From contig CAWDTM010000007.1 in assembly GCA_963805305.1 (NCBI GenBank), positions 186,001 through 250,000 of the forward strand: a DNA stretch of 64,000 nt. The letters are read 5' to 3'. Source of the stretch: CAVXEH01 sp963805305. Lineage in GTDB: Bacteria > Chloroflexota > Limnocylindria > QHBO01. Shown here in pieces: positions 17,245 through 26,000 of the stretch; the stretch's first letter is position 1; each line of letters opens with the position of its first letter. The notes under the pieces were generated by a model. It was not told the DNA's origin. It did no database searches and saw nothing but the letters and a program-made list of their open reading frames with translations. The translations under genes were made by a program, and so were the position numbers.

Positions 17245-17261
17245 GTACTACGGTGTAGTAC
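17245..17261. promoter_or_regulatory. 17-bp perfect palindromic operator-like site
   Basis: GTACTAC-GGT-GTAGTAC is a perfect 7-bp inverted repeat with a 3-bp centre, located about 34 bp upstream of a TACCAT -10-like box (17295-17300) before the M23 peptidase gene. It resembles TACTAC/GTAGTA-type operators such as those of the BlaI/MecI family (from memory), but the cognate regulator is not in the window. Confidence 0.5.
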
Positions 17262-17362
17262 ATTCGGGTCCGTCACGCGGCGCGCAATGTTGGGTACCAT
17301 GCGCTGCGGCAGACATCGCACCGGGGCACAGCTGCATTGGATCGAACCGCAAAGGGCGCTGC

Positions 17363-18673
17363 ATGACGCGGCGCAGCCGTTTCGCCGCGCTGGTCGTGGC
17401 ACTCGTCGCCGTCAGCTGGATGATGGTCGGCACCCAGCCCGCCAGCACGACGCTCGCCGGCGATCCGCTCTCGGACGCGAAGGCGAAGCAGCAGCAGCTT
17501 CAGAACACGCTCGCGACGCAGCGGGCCCAGCTTGCCTCTCTGCGCAGCACTGCGACCGCGCTCGCCAACGCGCTCGCCAACGCCAAGGCCCAGCTTGCCT
17601 CGGTCACCGCGCAGTACCAGAAGGTCTCCGACGACGTCGACCAGGTCACGCAGCAGGTCACCGAGGTCACGGCGCAGCTCGCGACCCTGAACGGGCAGAT
17701 TGCGGACCTCGACGCCCAGCTCACCCAGGTGGCCGATGAGATCACGGTCCAGACCGCGGAGCTGGAGCAGCGCGAGGCGCTCCTCCAGGACCACCTGCGA
17801 TCCGCGTACGAGCAGAGCCAGACCTCGCTGCTCGAGGTCCTCCTCTCCGCGCGGTCGCTCGATGACGCGACGAGCCAGGTCGGCTACCTCCTGAGCATCT
17901 CCGACCAGGACCAGGCCCTCGCCGGCGAGATCCGGAGCATCCGCGCCCAGCTCGCGATCAAGCAGCAGGAGCTGACCGATGGTCGCGCCGCCCTGGCCGA
18001 TGCTCGCGTGCAGGCGAACGCGCAGCAGGCCCAGCTCACCGCGCAGCGGGCCCAGCTTGCGACCCTCAAGAAGCAGCTGGCCGTCCTCAAGAAGCAGTGG
18101 CAGCAGGAGAAGGCAAACCAGGAGGCCAGGCTCAACGCGTCGCTCAACGCCCAGGCCAGCCTCAAGTCCCAGATCGCCCAGGTGCAGGCCGCGGCGAATG
18201 CCCAGGCTGCGCTGGTCAAGCAGCTCCAGGCCCAGCAGGCGGCCGCCTCGCTCGTCGGCCCCGGCGGGTTCTCCTGGCCCGAGTACCCGACCACGATCAC
18301 CCAGTACTACGGCCCGACGACCTTCACCCTGGAGCCGTCGTACAACGGCTACAAGCATTTCCACACCGGGTTGGACATGGCACACGGCTGCGGGACGCCG
18401 ATCAAGGCCGCGGCAAACGGCGTGGTCGCCGCCTCCGGGCAGCCGCTCTACCCGTACGACGTGGCCTACGGCGTGATCATCAACCACGGTGGCGGGCTGC
18501 AGACCTGGTACTGGCACATGCAGGCGCGGGTCATCGTGCATCCCGGCCAGGCGGTGTCCCGTGGCCAGGTGATCGGCTACGAGGGAGCCACGGGGTTCGC
18601 GACCGGATGCCATCTGCACTTCGCGGTCAACGTGAACGGTGCGTGGCGCAACCCGCTCGGCTATCTGCCCTGA
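17363..18673 (+). CDS. Secreted coiled-coil M23 (LytM-type) peptidase/murein hydrolase activator
   Basis: A 436-residue exported protein. The N terminus is a signal peptide (MTRRSRFAALVVALVAVSWM). About 260 residues rich in Ala/Gln/Leu then form a long coiled coil, and an M23 domain follows. The M23 zinc motifs are intact: HTGLD near residue 335 and CHLHFAVN near the C terminus, with WYWHMQ between. The layout matches EnvC/NlpD-like or PcsB-like proteins that cleave, or activate cleavage of, peptidoglycan cross-links during division. Because all zinc ligands are present it may be an active endopeptidase. The ATG at 17363 is chosen over longer frames because it begins the signal peptide. A perfect palindrome lies upstream. 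Confidence 0.88.
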   Translation: MTRRSRFAALVVALVAVSWMMVGTQPASTTLAGDPLSDAKAKQQQLQNTLATQRAQLASLRSTATALANALANAKAQLASVTAQYQKVSDDVDQVTQQVTEVTAQLATLNGQIADLDAQLTQVADEITVQTAELEQREALLQDHLRSAYEQSQTSLLEVLLSARSLDDATSQVGYLLSISDQDQALAGEIRSIRAQLAIKQQELTDGRAALADARVQANAQQAQLTAQRAQLATLKKQLAVLKKQWQQEKANQEARLNASLNAQASLKSQIAQVQAAANAQAALVKQLQAQQAAASLVGPGGFSWPEYPTTITQYYGPTTFTLEPSYNGYKHFHTGLDMAHGCGTPIKAAANGVVAASGQPLYPYDVAYGVIINHGGGLQTWYWHMQARVIVHPGQAVSRGQVIGYEGATGFATGCHLHFAVNVNGAWRNPLGYLP

Positions 18674-18709
18674 GGGTCGTGGGCCCTCGCTGCCTCGACC
18701 CGCGGAAGG

Positions 18710-20881
18710 TCAGGAAACGGTGATCTGCGCCCTCGAGGCCGGCAGGTAGAGCCGCTCGAGGTATTCGCCCAGCATCCGGGCGGTCGAGAAGCGCCAGATC
18801 GAACCGGCCACCGCGGCACGCATGATCTCGACCCAGGCACGCGGCACGCCGTCACCATCGCGAGCGAAGAACGGGGGGATGATCTCCTCCTCGAGGAGCC
18901 GATAGAGCTCGGCGGCGTCCTGGGCGTCCTGGGCCATCTCGTCACCGGTCGACTCGCGGCCGCCGATGGCCCAGCCGTTCCGTCCGTTGAAGCCCTCGTC
19001 CCACCAGCCGTCGAGGATGCTCACCGACGGGATGGCATTGATCGCCGCCTTCATGCCCGAGGTGCCCGAGGCCTCCATGGGTCGTCGCGGATTGTTCAGC
19101 CAGATGTCGACACCGCCCACCAGGAACCGCGCAATCCGGATGTCGTAATCCTCGACGATGAAGACCCGTCCGCGGAGCTGCCCGGATCGGCTCAGGCTGA
19201 AGATGCGCTGGATCACCTGCTGGCCCGGTCGATCGGCCGGATGGGCCTTCCCGGCCAGCACGATCTGCACCGGCCGCTCGGGGTTCGAGACGAGGCGGGC
19301 CAGCCGGTCCTCGTCGCGGAAGATGAGATCGGCGCGCTTGTAGGTGGCGAAGCGGCGCGCGAAGCCGATGGTGAGGGCCTCGGGATCGAGCCGGCCGCGG
19401 ATCTGGCGCAGGACGTCGGGGGACTCGCCGTGGCGCGCGAACTGGCGAGCCAGGCGTCGTTCGGCGAACCCGAACAGCTCGCGCTTCTGCTGCTGATGGG
19501 CTCCCCACAGGTCCGTGTCGGAAACGCGATCGAGCTGCGAGAAGGGTTCCGGGCCGGGCACGTCCGAGGCGAGCGATACGCCCGTGGCCCGCTCATAGAG
19601 CCGGCGCAGCGGCCGCCCCAGCCATGATGCGACGTGCACGCCGTTCGTGATGCCGGTGATGGGGTGACCCGCGATCCCCTGCCATGTCTCGGTCGCCGTC
19701 CGCGCGTGGAGCTGGCTAACGGCGTTCGCATCGGCCGTGTGGCGCAGGACGAAGGCGGTCATGTCGAATGGCGCGTTGGGATCGTCCGTGTGGCCCCGGC
19801 CCAGCTCCAGGAGCTCGCCGGCGTCGCAGCCGGTGTGCTCGAACCACGGAGCCAGGTTCTTCGTGACGAGCGACCGATCGAAGACCTCGTTGCCCGCGGG
19901 GACGGGCGTGTGAATGGTGAAGACCGCGTCACGACCGACGCGGCCCAGGGCCTCGCGGATGGGGAGTCCGGGGCTCGCGCCCACCAACTCCCTCGCGCGC
20001 TCGAGCAGGAGGAAGGCGGAGTGGCCCTCGTTGAGATGCCATACCCCCGGCTCGATGCCGAGGGCCCGCAGGGCGCGGACCCCGCCGATCCCCAGGACGA
20101 TCTCCTGGCAGAGCCGCATCTCGCGCCCGCGCACGTACAGGATCTCGGTGATCGGGCGGTCGGCGGGATCGTTGCTCGGGATGTCCGTGTCGAGCAGGAG
20201 CAACGGCACCCGGCCGACCTGGGCGACCCACACGGCGGCGTTGACGAGCCGCCCCGGGAAGTCGAGCGAAACCCGGAGCGGTGAGCCGTTTCGCGCCCTG
20301 GCGCGTCGCAGCGGCAGGTTCATCGGGTCGAGATTCGGCTGCGCGTGCTCCTGGTGGCCATCCGCGTCGATCTGCTGGCGGAAATAGCCATGCCGATACA
20401 GGAGCCCGACGCCGACGAACGGCACGGCCGCGTCCGAGGCGGACTTGCAGTGGTCCCCGGCGAGGATCCCCAGGCCGCCCGAGTAGATCTGCATCGACTC
20501 GTGGATGCCGAACTCTGCGCAGAAGTAGGCCACGGGGCTGGAGAGGCCCCGCGCCGGGTCATCGGTGGCGCCTCGCCGGTACCAGCTGTCCGACCCGTTG
20601 GCCAGGTAGCGGTGGAACTCGTCGAGGAGGCGGCTGGCGTCGACCATGAAGTCGTCGTCGGAGGTGAGCTCGGCCCAGCGCGCGGCATCGGTGCCGCGAA
20701 GCACCGGGATCGGATTGTGGTGGCGCGACCAGGCCCCCGAATCGATGCGGCCGAAGATCTGGCTGGCACGCGGCGTCCAGCTCCACCACAGGTTGTACGC
20801 GAGCTCCCCGAGACCCTCGAGGCTGCTCGGGAGATTCAGGTCGTGCTCGGCGAGGACCGGAATCTCGACAGGACTGCTCAC
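18710..20881 (-). CDS. glgP: Alpha-glucan (glycogen/maltodextrin) phosphorylase
   Basis: A 723-residue GT35 phosphorylase of the shorter bacterial/archaeal type. The N-terminal DUF3417 region is recognisable by YNLWWSWTPRASQIF. The body has FCAEFGIHESMQIYSGGLGI and WHLNEGHSAF. The pyridoxal-phosphate lysine lies in EASGTSGMKAAINAIPSVSI. It releases glucose 1-phosphate from storage alpha-glucans in the cytoplasm, feeding the sugar-phosphate pathways also encoded here. The start is a GTG with no ribosome-binding site. A six-codon open frame ends in a TGA that overlaps this GTG, suggesting translational coupling. It is convergent with the M23 gene. Confidence 0.92.
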   Translation of the reverse strand: MSSPVEIPVLAEHDLNLPSSLEGLGELAYNLWWSWTPRASQIFGRIDSGAWSRHHNPIPVLRGTDAARWAELTSDDDFMVDASRLLDEFHRYLANGSDSWYRRGATDDPARGLSSPVAYFCAEFGIHESMQIYSGGLGILAGDHCKSASDAAVPFVGVGLLYRHGYFRQQIDADGHQEHAQPNLDPMNLPLRRARARNGSPLRVSLDFPGRLVNAAVWVAQVGRVPLLLLDTDIPSNDPADRPITEILYVRGREMRLCQEIVLGIGGVRALRALGIEPGVWHLNEGHSAFLLLERARELVGASPGLPIREALGRVGRDAVFTIHTPVPAGNEVFDRSLVTKNLAPWFEHTGCDAGELLELGRGHTDDPNAPFDMTAFVLRHTADANAVSQLHARTATETWQGIAGHPITGITNGVHVASWLGRPLRRLYERATGVSLASDVPGPEPFSQLDRVSDTDLWGAHQQQKRELFGFAERRLARQFARHGESPDVLRQIRGRLDPEALTIGFARRFATYKRADLIFRDEDRLARLVSNPERPVQIVLAGKAHPADRPGQQVIQRIFSLSRSGQLRGRVFIVEDYDIRIARFLVGGVDIWLNNPRRPMEASGTSGMKAAINAIPSVSILDGWWDEGFNGRNGWAIGGRESTGDEMAQDAQDAAELYRLLEEEIIPPFFARDGDGVPRAWVEIMRAAVAGSIWRFSTARMLGEYLERLYLPASRAQITVS

Positions 20882-20898
20882 CGGCTGCTGTTGATCAT
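20878..20898 (-). CDS. Possible six-residue leader peptide upstream of glgP
   Basis: ATG at 20898 opens a MINSSR frame whose TGA (20880-20878) overlaps the glgP GTG in a GTGA. A TATCAT -10-like box (20914-20909) would start the mRNA a few nt before this ATG. The codons alone do not prove translation. Confidence 0.3.
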   Translation of the reverse strand: MINSSR

Positions 20899-20908
20899 GG
20901 GCCCGAGG

Positions 20909-20914
20909 ATGATA
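20909..20914 (-). promoter_or_regulatory. -10-like box (TATCAT) for glgP
   Basis: TATCAT on the minus strand lies 10 nt before the leader ATG and 27 nt before the glgP GTG. No clear -35 is visible. Confidence 0.35.
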
Positions 20915-21045
20915 GCGACGGCGGCCGCTCGTTGTGCGACATGCATGCGCGGGGCCGGCTGCTCTCCGCGGCGACGCTGCTCGGGTTCGGACGGAACGTG
21001 ACTGTCGCCGCGCGATACAGGAGGCGTTACCCTATCTGCCCCGTG

Positions 21046-23496
21046 ATGGAAGGCTACTCGGTCGAGGAGGCGGCCACCGTCCTCGGGGTGCCGAAGGGAC
21101 GCGTCTGGGAGCTCCTTGCGCGAGGCGTCCTGGCCGGAACCCCTGAGGATGGCGGAGGCATGCGCGTCTTCCTGCGCGGACCGTCGGTCCCTGCGCCCGT
21201 CGGCGACGCTCCGGATGCACGGGACACGCACGCGCCGGGAGTGGGCAACGGGCACGGCAACGGCGCCCACGACGACCCTGCCTTCGAGGCGTCGCCCTTC
21301 CGTGAGCTGCTCACGGAGTTCCGGAACCTGACCGAGCGTTACGGCCAGGCGCTCCTCGCCCTCGGAGAGGCCCGGGGAGAGGTCGCGGGCCTCCGCACAC
21401 GGGTCGAGCTGCTCGAGGCGCGGCTCGACCTGCGACTGCCGGGTCCATCCGGGTGGACACCGCCCCTGCCGTCTGAGCCCGAGGAGGTGCCGGCGACCGT
21501 CGATCTCGCGGCGGCGCCGTCGGACACGCCCGCCGACGAGGCGAGCGAAGAGAGCGACGAGCGCCCCGATCCCGGCTTGGTCGCCGAGGCGTCCGAGGTA
21601 GGCGACGCACCCGGCGAGCAATCCGAGCCCGCCGAACCCGTTGACGTGCCGGCGACGGCGCCGGCGGCGAAGGCGACGCGCCGGCCACGACGGAGACGAC
21701 GCGGATCCCGATCCGGAGTCAGCGGCATCGCCGAGGCGCTTGCTCGTGCCGAGGACCCGACATCCGCGTCGCTGCCCGGTGGCGCAGACACGGCGGAGGC
21801 CATCGCCGCGCTGCAACACGCACTGGATGCAGGTCGCGGACAGCTGCTGATCGCCGTGGACGGTGCGCTCCATCCCCCAACCCCCGAGGGGGACCAGCCG
21901 ACGGCTCCGGAGTCGGTGGCGCCCTCCACGGCGGTCCCGGCGGAGGAGCTCGAGCCGTCCTGGTCGCCTGCGGAGACCGTGCGGGAGGACGAGGGGTCCG
22001 ATATGCCGGTCGAACCGGAGTCCGTGGAGGCATCGATCGGTGAGGCGCCGGAGCTGCCCCCTGCCGAGGCCCCGACCGAGGACGCCGCGGCGGTCTACTC
22101 GTCGGAGTGGGACGAGCCCGATTGGATCGCGGAGGAGGACCTGGAGGGCGGCTGGGGGGCATCGGGAGCCACCGCGGGCGCCGAGCCGGCTGAGTCCCGG
22201 ATGCCCGAGACGGTGATCCCGGAGCCTCCGCCGCCGGTCGTCGACGACGGGGTCCCCGCCTCCGGCGCGATCCTCGGCGAGGAGGTCGTGGCCGAGGTCG
22301 CCGAGGCGCTGGTGGAGACACCCATGGCCGAGGTGCCCGTGGCCGAGTCGGCCATGCCGGAGGCCGCGGTACCGGAGCAGATCCCGGATCCTGACGATGC
22401 GGCCACGGTCACCCAGACGGTCCCCGAAGCGGCAACCGATGCGGTCGTGGCCGAAGTCGGGGGGCCGGTCGCGGAGCCCGACGTGGTCTCGAGCCCGCCG
22501 CTGGCACCGCCCCCGGAGGCCCTGACCGGCGAGGCGCGCCAGATTCCCGAGATGGAGGACTGGCCCCCACCGCCCGCCGAGGAGATCGAGGCCGAGCTCG
22601 AGGCTCCGCGTCCCGCTGGCCCCGCCGAGCCCGGTGCCGCGCCGCCTGCAGCAGAGCTCCTCCTCTTCGAGGCGCCCGGCGATGCCGGCGGGGCCGACCG
22701 ACCGGCCGATGCGACCGGCGAGCCCGCCCTGACACCTGGGGCGACGCCTGCATCAGATGCGTACGAAGAGGAGTTGATGTGGCTGGGCGACGAGTTTCGT
22801 CCCAGCACGACGGCCTGGCGCGGTCTCGGCACGCCGCCGGCGACCGCCGAGCCTCCGGGCGAGGCGGGCCCATCCTCAGCCCAGACCGAGGAGCTCGAGC
22901 GCCTGGCGCGACTGCGCGGCTGGGATGAGGCGGAGCTCGCGGCGATTCGGTCGCTCCTGGGTGACGAACCGTCTGCGCGCGCGGAGCCGCCGGCGTCGGA
23001 GCCGACGGCGTCGTTCGACGCGGATGCCGTTGCCGATGGGGCGCCCGCGTCGGTGGCGGTTCCGGGCCGCACAGACAGCCTGTCGCTTCCCGGGGCGCAC
23101 GAGCTCGACGAGGCAATGTCCGCGCTCGGCGTCACGGAGGGCGCCGCGGAGCCGGGCGCCGCAGGGGCGAGCCAACCGCCGGTCACGGAGGCCGTGGCAC
23201 CCGTCGCCGACGAGAGCCCGAGGGCGGAGGAGGTCCAATCGGGCCCGGTCCCGGGGGGAGAAGGTCCGCGGGCCGATGTCACACCGGACGCGGCACCTCC
23301 CACCGTGGCTGCGGAAGGCGACGAGCCAGCGCCGGAGGCCCCGCCGGCCGAGGCGCCGTCAGGGCCCGGCTCCGCGTCCGTGCGCCAGGTTCCCCGTGTC
23401 GGACCGCCGCGCCTCGCCGACGAAGACTGGCTCCGGAGCCGGCGCGGGCCGGCGGCGAACGCGTACCGGCGTCTTCGCCGCTACTTCCCGGGGTAG
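21046..23496 (+). CDS. HTH/coiled-coil protein with very long acidic disordered region
   Basis: An 816-residue protein I cannot assign to a named family. Residues ~1-40 look like a MerR/excisionase-type helix-turn-helix (SVEEAATVLGVPKGRVWELL). A coiled coil follows at ~85-125 (TERYGQALLALGEARGEVAG), then ~600 residues of Pro/Ala/Glu-rich, probably disordered sequence interrupted by a basic patch (TRRPRRRRRGSRS). It ends in a basic tail (DWLRSRRGPAANAYRRLRRY). A DNA-binding domain plus coiled coil plus long tail recalls RacA-like chromosome-organising proteins, but that is only an analogy. The start is ATG 21046 or GTG 21043; a TACCCT box (21028-21033) would give a near-leaderless mRNA. It is divergent from glgP and heads the bc-complex strand. 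Confidence 0.6.
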   Translation: MEGYSVEEAATVLGVPKGRVWELLARGVLAGTPEDGGGMRVFLRGPSVPAPVGDAPDARDTHAPGVGNGHGNGAHDDPAFEASPFRELLTEFRNLTERYGQALLALGEARGEVAGLRTRVELLEARLDLRLPGPSGWTPPLPSEPEEVPATVDLAAAPSDTPADEASEESDERPDPGLVAEASEVGDAPGEQSEPAEPVDVPATAPAAKATRRPRRRRRGSRSGVSGIAEALARAEDPTSASLPGGADTAEAIAALQHALDAGRGQLLIAVDGALHPPTPEGDQPTAPESVAPSTAVPAEELEPSWSPAETVREDEGSDMPVEPESVEASIGEAPELPPAEAPTEDAAAVYSSEWDEPDWIAEEDLEGGWGASGATAGAEPAESRMPETVIPEPPPPVVDDGVPASGAILGEEVVAEVAEALVETPMAEVPVAESAMPEAAVPEQIPDPDDAATVTQTVPEAATDAVVAEVGGPVAEPDVVSSPPLAPPPEALTGEARQIPEMEDWPPPPAEEIEAELEAPRPAGPAEPGAAPPAAELLLFEAPGDAGGADRPADATGEPALTPGATPASDAYEEELMWLGDEFRPSTTAWRGLGTPPATAEPPGEAGPSSAQTEELERLARLRGWDEAELAAIRSLLGDEPSARAEPPASEPTASFDADAVADGAPASVAVPGRTDSLSLPGAHELDEAMSALGVTEGAAEPGAAGASQPPVTEAVAPVADESPRAEEVQSGPVPGGEGPRADVTPDAAPPTVAAEGDEPAPEAPPAEAPSGPGSASVRQVPRVGPPRLADEDWLRSRRGPAANAYRRLRRYFPG

Positions 23497-23499
23497 CGG

Positions 23500-23991
23500 G
23501 TGTCGGCGTCGCGGATTCCTGCGCTGGGGCCACGCGGCGAGGGATGGGTTGCAGGACAGCTTGTCATCCTCGTGGGCGTCGCGGTGAGTGGCGCGCTCGC
23601 GCTACCCCATCCGGCATTCAGCGGTTGGGCCCGATGGATCGCGCTCGGCCTGGGATCGGCGCTCGTCGGCGGCGGAGGATGGCTGACGCTTGCGGGCCTC
23701 CGCGGTCTGGGCGGGAACCTGAGCGCCACCCCGCGACCACGCAGCGACGCCCGGCTGGTACGGGAGGGTCCCTATCGGCGCATCCGTCATCCGATCTACG
23801 CGGGCATCATCACCGGGTCGTTCGGTTGGGGGCTGCTGAGCGCGAGCCTTCCCGCACTGGGATTCGCCGCGGCGCTGACCCTGTGGTTTGACCTCAAGTC
23901 CCGCCGCGAGGAGCACTGGCTCGCCGAGCGGTATCCCGCCTACGCCGCCTATGCGGCGAGTACCAATCGCTTCGTCCCCGGGGTCTACTGA
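23500..23991 (+). CDS. Isoprenylcysteine carboxyl methyltransferase-like membrane protein
   Basis: A 163-residue membrane protein with four or so hydrophobic segments. Its conserved block LVREGPYRRIRHPIYAGII is the signature of the ICMT/phospholipid-methyltransferase (PEMT) superfamily; the following EEHWLAERYPAYAAY completes the cofactor region. Such proteins methylate lipids or prenylated cysteines with S-adenosylmethionine. The bacterial substrate is unknown. The GTG start lies 3 nt after the preceding stop, so it is probably co-transcribed with the HTH protein. Confidence 0.75.
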   Translation: MSASRIPALGPRGEGWVAGQLVILVGVAVSGALALPHPAFSGWARWIALGLGSALVGGGGWLTLAGLRGLGGNLSATPRPRSDARLVREGPYRRIRHPIYAGIITGSFGWGLLSASLPALGFAAALTLWFDLKSRREEHWLAERYPAYAAYAASTNRFVPGVY

Positions 23992-23995
23992 TCGC

Positions 23996-24346
23996 GTGAC
24001 GATGGTGCATATCGCGGGCGCGTTCATCGTGTTCGCCGCCACGGTCCTCGCGATGCTGGCCGCAGGCGCCGCCGGTCTCCGCGGTGGGGCCGGGTGGGTG
24101 GATGCCCTCCGCGTGGGCGTCACCGCGGTGGTCGTCGTCGAAGCCGCCATCGGTGCCGCTGCCTATCTGACCGGCGCCCGGCCCGGCGAGCCGTTGCACC
24201 TCGTGTACGGTGCCGCCGCCGTGGCGCTCCTTCCGCTCGCCGCCAGCTTCGCGTCCGAGGCACCTCCCCGGCCCCGGGCCTGGGTGCTGGCGGTCACCCT
24301 CGGGATCCTGCTGATCCTCTTCTGGCGCCTCGCGTCCACCGGCTGA
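23996..24346 (+). CDS. Small four-helix membrane protein, unknown function
   Basis: A 116-residue protein (114 if the ATG at 24002 is used) with four hydrophobic segments: HIAGAFIVFAATVLAMLAAG, the ALRVGVTAVVVVEAAIGAAA region, HLVYGAAAVALLPLAASF and WVLAVTLGILLILFWRLA. I recognise no family. Its position directly before qcrC, where actinobacteria often carry ctaE, suggests a link to respiration, but it is too short to be oxidase subunit III. GTG 23996 has no clear ribosome-binding site. Confidence 0.6.
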   Translation: MTMVHIAGAFIVFAATVLAMLAAGAAGLRGGAGWVDALRVGVTAVVVVEAAIGAAAYLTGARPGEPLHLVYGAAAVALLPLAASFASEAPPRPRAWVLAVTLGILLILFWRLASTG

Positions 24347-24358
24347 GGGGCGTGGGCC

Positions 24359-24364
24359 TATCAT
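24359..24364 (+). promoter_or_regulatory. -10-like box (TATCAT) before qcrC
   Basis: TATCAT ends 10 nt before the qcrC ATG (24375), allowing a transcript with a 5' leader of only a few nt. A TGAGGG purine stretch between them could alternatively be a ribosome-binding site. Confidence 0.35.
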
Positions 24365-24374
24365 TGAGGGACTG

Positions 24375-25151
24375 ATGCGACGGCTCCGGCTCCTCGCGAT
24401 GGTGCTGCTGGGCAGCGCCGCCGCCCTCGCCCTCGTCCCGAGCGTTCTCGCCGTGCCCGCCGACCGTTCGGCCGCGGGGTCGGCGGGTGCCGATCCCGCG
24501 AGTGACGCGGCGACCGGCCGGGCGCTCTACCTTGCCCACTGCCAGACCTGTCACGGTCCCGACGGACAGGGCACTGCCGCCGGCCCGACACTCGTCGGCG
24601 TGGGCGCGGCATCCGCCGACTTTGCGCTGCGCACCGGGCGGATGCCGTTCGCCGGACCCACCGGATCGCAACCGGTGCGCAAGCCGCCGGCCTTCGACGA
24701 GACCTCGATCCAGTCGCTCGTCGCCTACGTCGCGTCGCTCGGGTCCGGCCCCGCGATCCCCAGCCCGCTCGTGGACCCCGCCCAGATCTCCAGCGGGCAG
24801 CGGCTGTTCGTGGAGAACTGCGCGCCGTGCCACGGCGTGACGGCCAACGGCGGTGCCGTGGGAGGCGGTGCGCTGGCGCCCCCACTGGACAGGGCCACGG
24901 CGGTCGAGGTCGCGGAGGCCATGATCATCGGTCCCGGACAGATGCCGGTCTTCAGCGGAATTGCCGAATCGGACCGGAACGCCATTGTCAGCTACGTCGA
25001 GTACCTGCGGGGAGCGCCGAACCCGGGCGGCTTCTCGATCGGCGGGATCGGACCGGTGCCGGAGGGGTACGCCGCCTGGATCCTGGGGCTCGCGCTGCTC
25101 CTGATCATCATCGTGCTGATCGGCCGTGACTGGAAGGGAGCGAGCTCGTGA
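24375..25151 (+). CDS. qcrC: Diheme cytochrome c subunit of menaquinol:cytochrome c reductase
   Basis: A 258-residue exported, membrane-anchored diheme cytochrome c. It has an N-terminal signal or anchor helix, heme motifs CQTCH (residues 56-60) and CAPCH (149-153), and a C-terminal transmembrane helix (WILGLALLLIIIVLIG). Candidate methionine ligands are in GRMPF and GQMPVF. It accepts electrons from the Rieske protein and passes them toward the oxidase, as in actinobacterial QcrC, which replaces a soluble cytochrome c. It overlaps qcrA by 4 nt (GTGA). Confidence 0.9.
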   Translation: MRRLRLLAMVLLGSAAALALVPSVLAVPADRSAAGSAGADPASDAATGRALYLAHCQTCHGPDGQGTAAGPTLVGVGAASADFALRTGRMPFAGPTGSQPVRKPPAFDETSIQSLVAYVASLGSGPAIPSPLVDPAQISSGQRLFVENCAPCHGVTANGGAVGGGALAPPLDRATAVEVAEAMIIGPGQMPVFSGIAESDRNAIVSYVEYLRGAPNPGGFSIGGIGPVPEGYAAWILGLALLLIIIVLIGRDWKGASS

Positions 25152-25996
25152 ACCCTTCGCGAGGCGTCACTCTCTCGCTCCTCCTCTCGGTGGTCGCCTC
25201 CATCGGCCTGGTCGTCATCTACATCATCAACGCCGGCGCGCAGATCGAGGGCGTCTTCCTGGCCCTGGCGCTGGGCGGCTTCGGCACGGCCATCGTCATC
25301 TGGGCCGTCGCCCTGCTCGACGCGCCGACCGAGGCGGAGCCGCGGCATTCGCTGGCATCGTCCCCGGAAGCCCGTGCAGCGGCCGACGCGGCGCTCGCTC
25401 CCCAGCAGATCAGCCGCCGCCGATTCCTGATCCGGCTCCTGGCAGGCGCCGGTGCCGCGCTTGGCGCCGCGCTGGTGCTGCCCGCCTTTTCGCTGGGTCC
25501 CACGCCCGGGCAGGACCTGTTCCGCACCGCCTGGCGCAAGGGGCGACGGGTCGTCGACACCGACGGCCATCCGGTGCGGCCCGGCGATCTCCCGCTCGAC
25601 AGCGTGCGGACGGTGTTCCCCGAGGGGTTCGTGGGACGCCCGGACAGCCAGACCCTTCTGATCAAGGTGCGACCAGCCGACCTCACGCTGCCGGACGGCC
25701 GCAACGCCTGGGCGCCGCAGGGGGCCCTCGCCTATTCCAAGGTCTGCACCCACGCCGGCTGCCCGGTGGGCCTGTATCGCGCGAAGCAGCATCAGCTCCT
25801 CTGCCCGTGCCACCAATCCACCTTCAACGTCCTCGACGGGGCCACGGTCGTCTTCGGGCCGGCGGCACGACCGCTGCCGCAGCTGCCCATGGAGCTCGAC
25901 GGGGACGGCTATCTCGTGGCGCTGGGCGACTTCCCGCAGCCCATCGGCCCGGGCTTCTGGGACATGACCCAGTCGCAGCCGAGCGAGGGCACCTAG
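25148..25996 (+). CDS. qcrA: Rieske iron-sulfur subunit of bc complex
   Basis: A 282-residue Rieske protein with three N-terminal hydrophobic segments (about residues 8-28, 36-58 and 94-115), as in actinobacterial QcrA. The [2Fe-2S] site is intact: CTHAGC at residues 200-205 and CPCHQS at 219-224, giving ligands C200, H202, C219, H222 and a C205-C221 disulfide. It moves electrons from menaquinol to the diheme cytochrome c. The RRRFL before the third helix resembles a twin-arginine signal. It overlaps qcrC and is followed 4 nt later by qcrB. Confidence 0.92.
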   Translation: MNPSRGVTLSLLLSVVASIGLVVIYIINAGAQIEGVFLALALGGFGTAIVIWAVALLDAPTEAEPRHSLASSPEARAAADAALAPQQISRRRFLIRLLAGAGAALGAALVLPAFSLGPTPGQDLFRTAWRKGRRVVDTDGHPVRPGDLPLDSVRTVFPEGFVGRPDSQTLLIKVRPADLTLPDGRNAWAPQGALAYSKVCTHAGCPVGLYRAKQHQLLCPCHQSTFNVLDGATVVFGPAARPLPQLPMELDGDGYLVALGDFPQPIGPGFWDMTQSQPSEGT

Positions 25997-26000
25997 ACCG

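Noticed and set aside
18674..18701. GGGTCG/CGACCC hairpin between the M23 and glgP genes as a terminator
   Set aside because: Only a 6-bp stem with a long loop and no T-tract; too weak to list as a feature.
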